64,000 nt of DNA from Trametopsis cervina (taxonomy: Eukaryota; Basidiomycota; Agaricomycetes; Polyporales; Irpicaceae), in NCBI GenBank assembly GCA_022385755.1, contig MU278349.1, forward strand, positions 1,550,001-1,614,000, read 5' to 3'. The position numbers were made by a program, and so were the translations under genes. Positions within the stretch are counted from its first letter, which is position 1. The number at the start of each line of letters is the position of its first letter. This document shows, piece after piece, positions 12,211 through 21,435 of this stretch. Below the pieces are notes generated by a model. That model made no database searches. It saw nothing but the letters and a program-made list of their open reading frames with translations, and had not been told where the DNA came from.

Positions 12211-13095
12211 AGTTAAGGATGAGCGTATGTAGCTCCACGTCTAGTACGTCCGATGAGCCCGCGGCCTAGTGTGTTGCCCATAAGCCAGATAAGGGTCAGT
12301 CGTGAGTTTGACTGGGCGTGCATACTGGCTTGTAGGATGAAGCGATAAGTCCGAGTCCTTGCTGCTGTCTTATGTACGTCATTTGACTGTGTGCCACCAC
12401 AAGGGAATGCGTGCACTCACCTCGGTAGCTACGAGGACGCGCCTTGTCTCTGTGGCAGGCTGTTTGCCAGTTGTTCACCGTGACTGTGTGTGATAAACGC
12501 GATACTGCAGCGACTGTATGCGTGCGGAACGGCACGGCTAAACGGATCCCGGCAATGACGTCTGAGTCTATGCCGGACGTCCAAGCTCTGCTGCTACCCA
12601 CGACCACATCTCTCATTGATATTGCGTCTGTTGCCCGCCGTCGACATTGCTACTCCGAATCCCCAAATGACTCTAGTGATAAATACAGGGCAGACATCCG
12701 TGGTCTCCTTCCGTATGGGCTGGCCTATCCGAAGACCCACATAGAAAACTGACAAGACAATAGAAGCTGCAAGATCGTCTGTCCTTGTATGAGCGGTGTG
12801 GGAGACATGAAAAGATGGTGGACTAGAAGTCGCGCCTGAACTGTTTTACGAGCTGGTATCGGTATGTCGTACGTCGCGCGCGATCTCGTAACTGGCGCGA
12901 ATGTGCGCATACAAGAACAGTTGGGGGTGATGTAATTGAACATCGCAATTACAGCCTGGCAGCGAGGATGTCAACCATCCCCGACGTCCCGAATATTCCT
13001 GTTACCCGACGTCCTAGGCACGATGCACGTTCAGGCTCGCCATTCGACCGTACTGCCCTCGGGTGATCTGTGATGTCTATGGTACACGCAGCAGG
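11521..13095 (+). repeat. Segmental duplication arm a (matches -a, inverted, at 17518-18955)
   Basis: From inside exon 4 of L2HGDH through its 5' end and about 0.9 kb of upstream spacer, this segment aligns with 17518-18955 read on the opposite strand. The left limit is at the GACAAGATCGT of the L2HGDH exon (11521 versus 18955). The right limit is near 13095, where the other side matches 17518. Several indels separate the two. The part 12211-13095 has no gene that I recognise and presumably holds the L2HGDH promoter. Confidence 0.85.
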
Positions 13096-13424
13096 GACAG
13101 TCCCGTTGTCGTACAGACAAAGAGCCCGGTCGGTCCACTCCCCCGAGCACCTGCTAGCCATCGTAAGGACGGTGGGCTCTCCGAGAGTCTGAGCGACGCC
13201 TGCCGCAAACGCACATCGTCAGGTACGTAGCCACATGTATCGGTTTCTATGAATGCAAGCTGAGCAGAACGAGCAGAGCGCGAGACCGCCGACCTATCTC
13301 AGACGAACGGTGACTCTGCCGTCCCAAATCGACCGACAGCAGACAGACGATCGGCAATGCCGCGAGAAGGCATCTCGAAGGTGGCGAGCCCCAGAAAGGA
13401 GGGCGCGGCAGCCGCAAAGATTGA
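13096..13424 (+). pseudogene. Broken copy of the THO2 3' end
   Basis: Read on +, this matches the last two exons of THO2 (21436-21797, minus strand), including the GTACGTAG donor at about 13229 and the final AAA GAT TGA (stop at 13422-13424). It has frame shifts and stops relative to the THO2 frame before the donor, and many substitutions after it. It has no upstream THO2 sequence and no start, so it is a truncated remnant left by the duplication. Confidence 0.8.
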
Positions 13425-13947
13425 AGGAATTGATTTTCGGACTGTTGTATAATACTTTATAATGTGCTATTACTTTGCGCTCACTACTCATTCACACTTC
13501 TGGATTGCTCCCAGAAGGCTGAGCACAACATTTTCAGAGCCGTGCAGAGAGGAAATTTTGGAAATGCAAGAATAATGACATTCGGAGGCGTAGTATTACA
13601 ATATAATCTATCAAGACGTGACATATTCCGGTCTGTGAGTTGGGGTGGGTGTGTGGGGTAGGGGTTGAGGTGTGTGTGCGTGTATATGTGGGAAGGGTTG
13701 GGGAGGGGGTGGTGGTGGTGGTGGTGGTGGTATTGGTATTGGTGGTATTGGTGTCGGTGTTGGTGGTGGCGGCGGTAAAAAAGCAGACAAGGTGGCCGCA
13801 GCCGTGCTCAAGTAAGGCCCACGACAGGTAGCCAACCCGCGTGAGCGATACGTGAACACAAGAAGGTAAAGAGAAAAAGAGAGAAAAAGAATAATAAAAG
13901 GGGGAGGAGGGAGTAGGAAAGGGGGTTGGGGAAAAGACAATGTGCGT

Positions 13948-14368
13948 TTAATGCGAATTCGTGTCCGTATCGGATGGAAGTAAAGGCGGGTGCGGCCTAA
14001 TAGAGGGCATAGATATTGAGCGGCGTTGGATCTTGTATACGATAGCCGATGAGGCGTCATATAAGGTGCAGTCCAAGGTTTCATGGAAGCAGAGACAGAG
14101 ACGGTGACATGTGGTGATGTCTGAATGAATGTGGACCAAAGTAAGTACTGATACGCCAAGATGACGACGCAGATAACTGACCGTTAAGTCTATATTTTGT
14201 AGCTATGTGGGGCGTCTTCTTGTGGCGTGATATTTCGCTCTCCGCCGTGGGGGTCTCAAGAGAAAATCTCGACGACCGGGCGAGGCGAGAGATCGGTAAA
14301 GCTGGTTCATCCAAGTCAGCAAAGATCTAACGCATGATACTGAAGAACATACCATAATCGAATGCCAT
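13948..14368 (-). CDS. Candidate small gene of unknown function, copy in arm -b
   Basis: Tentative model. An ATG at 14366-14368 starts MAFDY, followed by a textbook intron (GTATGTTC donor, TGCTGAC branch, AACCAG acceptor) and ALPISRLARSSRFSLETP. After a second intron ending ATTCATTCAG the frame reads DITTCHR...ETLDCTLYDASSAIVYKIQ and stops at 13948. The CTLYD...YKIQ stretch resembles the opening of fungal DUF6593-like proteins, but the match is weak. A TATA box lies about 300 bases upstream of this ATG. The copy in arm b has a similar structure but different reading frame after the second intron, so one or both may be non-functional, or the transcript may be non-coding. Confidence 0.3.
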
Positions 14369-14671
14369 GTTTTGTTCCACTCTTTAGAGTCTTTCTGCGT
14401 GCGGCGAGCTGCCGATGCATAGTCTGATGTCGCGTGCCGCCTGAGCGGTTGTTGCTAAGAGAGTGCTAGCTAGCGTAGAGCTGCTAGTGCACGACGTTGA
14501 AGTCGGTGTGAGCGAAGGTTACCCTTGCTCCGTTGGCAAGAGCAGAAGTGCTGAGATGCAAAGGCGAGGCATTGCTGAGTGAAGCTGAGCGGTAGCTGAG
14601 GTATGTAGAGTGGGGGAGGTAGTGGTAGGAGGGCAGGTTGCTGAGGGATGTTAGGCAGAGAACACGCCCTC

Positions 14672-14677
14672 TTTATA
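14672..14677 (-). promoter_or_regulatory. TATA box, arm -b copy
   Basis: On the minus strand this reads GGTATAAAGAGGGC. The same context occurs at 19904-19910 in arm b and lies in the block where the arms are nearly identical, about 100 bases upstream of a conserved ATG (MPRLCISALLLL, only 17 codons). Confidence 0.45.
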
Positions 14678-15681
14678 CCTTTTGGACGCGACCCCCGAAC
14701 GCAATCGAAGCTTGTTGAACAAAATCACGAGCTTGACGACAATTGCCATATATGGTACGTTTATTACTACTTTCGGATGGAAGACGTTGCCTCGATAGAC
14801 GCTTGGAGTTCGAAGTCTGAGGGCTTGGTGGGGGTCTCGCAGGGTGTTGCTCTGTGCTCACGTTGACTTTCCCCCCCGCGGCGGTCTGCAATACAGTACA
14901 CTTGGCTTTATTTCGCCTCCCTGCAGAGACATCGTCCGCCTGTCGTCAAAATCAGCCTGGTTACAGCGGTGTCCAGTCAACACACCTGTCTGATCCTACA
15001 GCTTTGAAGTCGACTGCATATATCGTATGCAACGGACTCTAGAGACAAGAGACAGCATACTATGCGTGGCTGATATCGTAACTTGTCCTTTCCCGCTCTA
15101 TAGGTGTTTTTCGGAGCTGTTGGCCGGGCAGGATTACAGGGAATGGCCACATATGTACGTTTCCATGTTATCTGTCTAGAGATACCTGAACGCGTCCATT
15201 GGACCTTCTCTTGTAGTACCACAGAAACGATGAAGATTCTAGGCGACCCCTTGAATATTCCCCAGTATAAGAGAGTGCTTCTCACTTACCCTCTCTGTCG
15301 CACTAAGCTTTCCCGTCGACTCAGCCAACACAGCTGCTTGCTTTTGGCTTCCGTCGATCCGCACAGTAGATCCGCACAGTACACCATCTGCAATTCAGAC
15401 AAACTGGGCAGGAACGATGACGGCCTCGGTGGTAGTGAGAAGGTGCACGGTACCCTGAACCTTGCTCGCAGACGAATGTTTCGCCACAACATCAGAGCAT
15501 GCCCGAGATACCACTCATAACGCAGTTAACGCTCTCCTCGTTAGTTAATACAGCAATACATAATAACGTTAAACCCCAACGGCTCGCGCACCCAAGCACA
15601 AGCTCTAACCACATCACTCTTTTAGCTCCCCCTCACCTCCCATCTCTATACGGTACCCAATCCACCACCCGCATGCACATA

Positions 15682-17144
15682 TCACGACGGCAGCTTCCCC
15701 GTCACATACTCCACCAAGTCCCTCCATGCCGCATGCAGCAACAACACGAACGCCTGGCCCTCAGGGCTAAACTGCCCAGGGAGACTCTGCGTCACGAACG
15801 TCTCGGGGTCCACCGTCCCGTGCAACCACCCATCGACGTCGACGCTGTGCCGTATGAGTGACATCGCGGCGTTCGCGTGTGGGATGAGTAGGAGGCTGCC
15901 GGTGTGCACTGCGTGCCGATATGTGACTGCGGCGAGGAGCGCAGTGGATGCTGTGTCGGCGAATGTGGTTGGGTCGTCGATTACGTTAAGCAGTGTTCCG
16001 TTTAGTTGCTGTGCGTATGAGTGAGCAAAAGGGTGAAAAGGGGTGAAAGGAAGATGGACTGACCTGATGCTCCCAAGACGCGACGAGGATCTCGGTTATC
16101 CAGAACGTGAGATCTGCTTGTTGGTCCAGGAAGGCAAAGCGCTGCGAAGAGTGGCGGATCGTCTCGAGCACGCGGAACATACCTGCAGCGGCCCACGCGT
16201 TTCCTGCAGACGTGGGTCAGCATTTATCACAATAGACGTGATATATCACAGCGCACCTGTACCCCAATGTCTGTCATCCGTACCATTGCCCAATACAATA
16301 TGCCTCCACAACCCCGACTCGTCCCTCAGGTAGTTCCTGTACAACCGACACTGATCATACGCCTCCTGCAACAACTTCGTCTCGACCGCCCCACCCGCGA
16401 GCGCGCCGTAGTACGCGATGAACGGCGGCGCCATGTACACAAAGTCGGCCCACAGCTGCACCTGGTCTGCTCGATGCGAGATTGCGCCGTCGATTGTCCG
16501 CGGGGCGACCTCGAGAAGGTATGTGAGCTGTTCGTTGTCTGCGATTTCGAAGGTGTGGTTTGTGAGGTCGGGGCGCGTCCAGTTTGCTAGGAGGACCGCG
16601 ACGCCGAGGCCTGGGTGGGAACGTCAATAGAAGTGGTTGAGGGTGTGAGGGAACACGTACTGGCGGGATCGCCGACTGCCCCGTCACCGTCGATCAACGT
16701 CAGAGAGCTAGCGTTCTTAGTCGCGACGACGCTACAATTGCGCGTGTTTAGTTCATACTCGGCTGGTAATGAGCAGTGTGACGCACTTGTATGCGATGTT
16801 CAACATTGCGGTCGCGTTTCCTATCTCCGGGGTTATATTTCGCGGCGGGGGAAACGCCGTCTGGCGGAAGACGGAAAGAGCGGGGGTGTGCAGCTCTGTC
16901 AATGCTTCTGCAGCTGTGCCGAGCTCCCAACTGCGGGGATTGTCAAAAGTTATCTTAAATCATATTGAGCTGGGACTCACCTATGGGTAGCAATCTGCAG
17001 CATGTCAGCCTCTACTTTTACAATGGTATCCTCGTTGAATCCGACAGCGAGCGCGGGTGTATCGTTCCTCGGAGCGATGAATGCACCGAGGGTGCACCCA
17101 GTCTGGAGGAGAAGCAGCGAGCACCATGAGACGAGGGACTTCAT
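15682..17144 (-). CDS. Secreted six-hairpin glycosidase, GH105-like
   Basis: Six exons close in phase: 16981-17144, 16787-16930, 16661-16731, 16257-16610, 16064-16203 and 15682-16008, giving 399 residues. The N-terminus MKSLVSWCSLLLLQTGCTLG is a signal peptide. The fold signature includes THRADQ-type ISHRADQVQLWADFVYM, APPFIAYYGAL, HWGTGNAWAAAGMFRVLE and PEGQAFVLLLHAAWRD, as in GH105/GH88 (alpha,alpha)6-barrel unsaturated glucuronyl or rhamnogalacturonyl hydrolases. The substrate is not certain; fungal members of this type are often called just six-hairpin glycosidases. The gene is the only intact gene inside the inverted interval and, if the inversion model is right, was once on the + strand. 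Both its flanks are duplicated sequence. A TATA-like TATATA lies at 17255-17260. Confidence 0.85.
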
Positions 17145-17517
17145 TTTTGTGAGGTCAAGCAGAGCTTGCGAACGTCTGCGACGCGACACGGGGAGGATGA
17201 CGGCCAGGCAGGATCGAAACCGCAACAAAGACCGGAAGAAAAGCCAGGGTGGGCTATATATGCCGTCATGGTCAGCCACATGTGCTCCCAATCATGAACG
17301 CAGGGACCCGGTCCAGATTCGAATGGCAGACGACGCGCGCCACCACGGCGAAAGCTCGATCAGACGGGACCAGAGGCTTGGCCATCGCGGGGATCCGCCT
17401 GGGTTCGCTGAATGGATATCTGCGGCGGCTGGGTTGCGCAACGCTCAGGCTTCGTGGCGAGATGAAGGGCGATCAGAAACCTGGACACGAGGCGCGCAGA
17501 TGTGTACGGGATGCACT
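17145..17517 (-). promoter_or_regulatory. Upstream region of the GH105-like gene
   Basis: Unique sequence between the GH105 start and arm -a. On the minus strand a CATATATAGCCC at about 17250-17262 is a plausible TATA box, roughly 110 bases before the start codon. Nothing else is recognised. Confidence 0.4.
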
Positions 17518-18955
17518 TGCTGCGTGTTTCATAGACAGCACAGATCACCCGAGGGCAGTACGGTCGACTGGGGGACCTGAACGTGCATCGTGCCTAGTGT
17601 GTCGGGTAAGAGGAATATTCGGGACGTCGGGGGTAGTTGACGTCCTGGCTGCCAGTCTATAATTGCATTGTTCAATTACATCACGCCCACCTGTTCTTGT
17701 ATGCGCAGATTCGCACCCAGTTACGAGATGGCGCGCGACGTACGACATACCGATGTCAGCTCGTAAAACAGTTCAGGCGTGACTTCCAGTCCACCATCTT
17801 TCCATGTCTCCCACACCGCTCGTTACAGAGGAGAGACGATCTTCCAGCTTCTATCGTCTTGTCAGTTTTCTATGTGGGTCTTCGAACGGACCACAAGGGG
17901 TGAGACCACGGGTATCTGCTGCACATTTATCACCAGAGTCATTTGAACGACGCGGTGATTCGGAGTAGAGATGTCGATAGACGCAATATCAAGGGCGATG
18001 TGGTCGTGGGTAGAAGTAGAGCTGGGCATCGACGTCATCAATTAGGGGAAAGATATCGGCATTGCAGTATGGTGGAATTTGCATTGAATGCTCAGCAAGC
18101 GCATATACACGAGCGGTGCGCAGGATATGCACGTTGTATTTGGGAGGAAGATATGCTAGTTTATCGTGGGAGAAGGCAGCAGAAAGGTTGTCGAGGACAT
18201 CCTACGGAGGTTGGGTGTCGCATGTGACTGTATGCAGCACACATCCGAGCCCAGGATGCGGACGCGCTCGCTTCTGCCGGAATACATTTCGCCGCGCCGT
18301 TCCGCAATCATCAGCAACAGTAAATACCAGAAGGCCTGCCGCAGAAACAGAGCGCATCCTCGTACACACTGAGGTGAGTGTATGCAATGCCTCGTCCTCG
18401 ACGGTAAAAATCAAATGACACAAGACATTAGCAAGGACTCACCACACCAGCTAGTATGCACACCCACCCAAACTCACGCGTTACCATGAAGATCAGAGGA
18501 TTACCAGCTGCGTTGAACGGTAATGGTCGATACAGGTACAAGGTGCGTCGCGTATGACAGGAAGAGCCATTTCAAGCATGCAGAATGACTGACATGTCTG
18601 CATTCCCTAGGTATCGTAGGATTGGTTATAGCACGTTGACTCTCGCAGCGCTTTCCACAAAGTCGACGTTTTTGGTCGAGAGACTCGCTCAAGACCCAGC
18701 TCTGTCTGCACGGGTGCACACTCCCGTACGACTACTGTGCACAAAACAACATCCCGCACCGTAAAACTGGCAAGCTGGTGATCGCGCAGGGCAGTCAGCG
18801 GGTGTACATCGAGTCGCTGCACTGCAAGGCGTCCCAACTCGCCTGGCCCACTGCGACGGGCTCCCCGCCACTGCTAGATACCCCTACCCTGCCTACCCGG
18901 CTGCTGGAACGCGACGAGCGCACGCGATGGAGCCTGCGCTCTCTGACAAGATCGT
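17518..18955 (-). repeat. Segmental duplication arm -a (inverted copy of 11521-13095)
   Basis: Begins at TGCTGCGTGT (counterpart near 13095) and ends at GACAAGATCGT (counterpart 11521). Good landmarks are CACAGATCACCCGAGGGCAG at about 17538-17557 against 13057-13076, and GAAGCTG...GACGATC around 17837 against 12765. It includes the broken L2HGDH 5' end at 18486-18955. No intact gene is seen in 17518-18485. Confidence 0.85.
18486..18955 (+). pseudogene. Broken copy of the L2HGDH 5' end
   Basis: Starts with the L2HGDH exon 1 (ATG AAG ATC AGA GGA...AAG) followed by a GTGCG donor. The exon carrying the first part of the FAD motif is deleted: the next recognisable piece is the CTAG acceptor and GTATCGTAGGATTGG. 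A second deletion removes the segment from the E-R-H region to the start of KTQLCL. It then follows exon 4 through the KTGKLVIAQGS region and stops abruptly at the counterpart of 11521. Lacking the dinucleotide motif and the C-terminal two thirds, it cannot encode a working enzyme. Confidence 0.88.
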
Positions 18956-19903
18956 AGAGATGGGAGGGCTAAAAGGTTGTTCTGGTTAGAGGTCACCCTT
19001 GGCGATTCGAGCTGTTGGGGTTTAACGTTATTGTGTATTGCTGTGTTAAGTAACGAGCCGAGCGTGAACTGCGTTATGAATGGTATCTCGAGCATCCTCT
19101 GACGTCGTGGGGCAAGATTCAGAGCGCCGTCCGCACTCACTACCACCGAGGTCGTCATCATTCTTGCCTGGTTGGTCCGGACTCGCAGATGATCCACCTT
19201 GCGGATTGAGGAAAATCTGAAGCAAGCTCAGTTGTGTTGGTCTTCTTAACGTGTCAGGAAGGCTTGAGTGCGACGGCATGGGTGTCTAAGAAGCATTATC
19301 TTGCACTTCAGGACATTGAAGAGCTCGCCTAGAGGCTTCGTGGTTACTGTGGTACTGCAAGAGAGGGTTCAATGGATGTGCCCTGATATCTCACGACGAA
19401 TAAGTTGAGAACGTAGATGTGTGGCCATTCCTCGAAATACGCCTCAGTCAACATCTCCGGAGGGAACCTAGAGAGCGGATACGGACAAGCTATGGTATCA
19501 GTAATTCAATATACGTTGAGTCTTGTCCACCAGGTCTCTAGAGCCCTGTGTATACGCAGCTGACTTCAACAAAATAGGATCAGACGGGTATGTTGACTAG
19601 ACGTCGCTGCGACGAGGCTGATATTGAGGAGAGCACGGACAACGTCTCTGCGTGGATGCAAAGTGGGAGCACAGTGTACTGTATTGCATGCCGCTGCTGC
19701 TGAGGGGGGGAAAGTCGACGTGAGCACAGAGCAACACCCTGCGAGACCCCCACCAAGCCCTCAGACTTCGGACTCCAAGCGTCTATCGAAGCAACGTCTT
19801 CCTTCCGAAAGTAGTAATAAACGTACCATATAAGGCAATTGTCGTCAAGCTCGTGATTTTGTTCAACAAGCTTCGATTGCGTTCGGGGGTCGCGTCCAAA
19901 ATG

Positions 19904-19910
19904 TATAAAG
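19904..19910 (+). promoter_or_regulatory. TATA box, arm b copy
   Basis: TATAAAG within GTATAAAGAGGG, about 100 bases upstream of a conserved ATG at 20009 (17-codon frame) and about 300 upstream of the ATG at 20213. Conserved in the partner arm. Confidence 0.45.
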
Positions 19911-20212
19911 AGGGCCTGTGTTCTGTCTAACATCCCTCAGCAGCTTGCCCTCCTACCACTACCTCCACCACTCTACATACCTCAGCTACCGCTCAGCCTC
20001 ACTCAGCAATGCCTCGCCTTTGCATCTCAGCACTTCTGCTCTTGCCAACGGAGCAAGGGTAACCTTCGCTCACACCGACTTCAACGTCGTGCACTAGCAG
20101 CTCTACGCTAGCTAGCACTCTCTTAGCAACAACCGCTCAGGCGGCACGCGACATCAGACTATGCATCGGCAGCTAGCCGCACGCAGAAAGACTCTAAAGA
20201 GTGGAACAAAAC

Positions 20213-20598
20213 ATGGCATTCGATTATGGTATGTTCTTCAGTATCATGCGTTAGATCTTTGCTGACTTGGATGAACCAGCTTTACCGATCTCTCGCCTCG
20301 CCCGGTCGTCAATATTTTCTCTTGAGACTCCCGCAGTGGAGAGGGAAACATCGCGCCACAATAAGAGAACCCACATATCTACAAAACATAGACTCAAGGT
20401 CAGTGATCTGCAACGTCATCTTAGCGTACCAGTACTTACTTTCGTCCACTTCCAGACATCACCACATGTCATCTGTCTCTGCCCCCGCTCCCACGAAACC
20501 TTGAGCTGCACCTTATATGACCCCTCATCGACTATTGGATACAAGATCCAAGGCCGCTCAATATCTATGCCCTCTATTAGGCCGCACCCGCCTTTACT
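20213..20598 (+). CDS. Candidate small gene of unknown function, copy in arm b
   Basis: Partner of the candidate at 13948-14368. MAFDY is followed by an intron (about 20229-20279, GTATGT donor, TGCTGAC branch, CCAG acceptor), then ALPISRLARSSIFSLETP and, past a second possible intron ending TTCCAG (about 20455), SPHVICLCPRSHETLSCTLYD and STIGYKIQ. A long open frame continues through low-complexity proline and threonine repeats to 21046; I doubt that the repeat part is protein, so the end given is only the limit of the arm-conserved portion. Function unknown; a non-coding transcript is an alternative. Confidence 0.28.
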
Positions 20599-20796
20599 TC
20601 CATCCGATACGGACATGAACATCAAACGCGTATTGTCTTTTCCCCATTCCCCTTTCCTACTCCCTCCTCCCCCTTTTATTATTCTTTTTCTCCCTTTATC
20701 TCTTTACCTTCTTGTGTTCACGTATCGCTCACGCGGGTTGGCTACCTGTCGTGGCCCTTACTTGAGCACGGCTGCGGCCACCTTGTCTGCTTTTTT

Positions 20797-21025
20797 ACCA
20801 CCGCCACCACCACCGACACCAATACCACCAACACCACCACCGACACCAATACCACCAACACCACCACCGACACCAATACCACCAACACCAACACTACCAC
20901 CACCACCAACACCTCCATCACCAACACCACCACCAACACCAACATCACTCCCTCCCCAACCCTTCCCACATACACACGCACACACACCTCAACCCCTCCC
21001 CCACACACCCACCCCAACTCACAGA
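20797..21025. repeat. ACC-rich low-complexity run with a 27-base tandem repeat
   Basis: Contains three exact-period copies of a 27-base unit beginning CGACACCAATACCACC at 20814, 20841 and 20868, then looser ACC/AACACC repeats and a CA-rich tail. The partner arm (GT-rich run at 13640-13780) has only about one copy of the unit, so the repeat number changed after the duplication. Long Pro-rich (+) and Gly/Val-rich (-) open frames here are composition effects. Confidence 0.85.
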
Positions 21026-21435
21026 TTGGAATATATCGCGTCTTGATAGATTATATTATATTGTTATATTGCACCTCGGAATATCATTCTTGCATTTCCC
21101 AAATTTCCTCTGCGAGCCGCTCTGAAAATGTTGTGCTCATCCTTCTGGCAGCGATCTCTATCTCTTGGCTCAGAGGACATGCAACTAATTCCGCAGCCGC
21201 TGGTGGGCAGATAAAATTCAGAGAGTCAAACAGTATCAAGACTAGCAATTGAATAACACGATCAGTCTTGAGTCAAACGAGCTGCCCAGCATACCTTCTT
21301 TCTTGTGATCATTTCCATCATGTCGTAGAGCCTTCCATATCATCCTCGAGCGCAATGCAGGGGTGTGAATGAGTAGTGAGCGCAGAGTACTAGCACATTA
21401 TAAAGTATTATACAACAGTCCGAAAATCAATTCCT

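Larger units (their letters stand above)
13096..15645 (-). repeat. Segmental duplication arm -b (inverted copy of 18956-21797)
   Basis: Read on the minus strand this segment aligns with 18956-21797, starting exactly where arm a stops. Its left end (13096-13424) is a decayed copy of the THO2 3' end. Its middle holds a GT-rich low-complexity run (about 13640-13780) and a near-identical core (about 14320-14880). The right part (14900-15645) is much more diverged, but landmarks remain, e.g. the shared AATAACGTTAAACCCCAAC near 15563 and 19030. Confidence 0.85.

Noticed and set aside
13096..15645. Idea that the repeated segment is a DNA transposon with inverted ends.
   Set aside because: The repeat limits fall inside two host genes, there are no terminal inverted repeats or target-site duplications at the arm ends, and no transposase fragment is visible. 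The inversion model explains the limits better.
20267..21046. Long + frame with proline-rich repeats, and the Gly/Val-rich frame on the opposite strand (20742-21017), with partners at 13611-14159 and 13640-13831.
   Set aside because: All are products of the ACC/GGT repeat. The frames exist on both strands at once and their length follows the repeat copy number. Only the arm-conserved part before the repeat is kept as a tentative gene.
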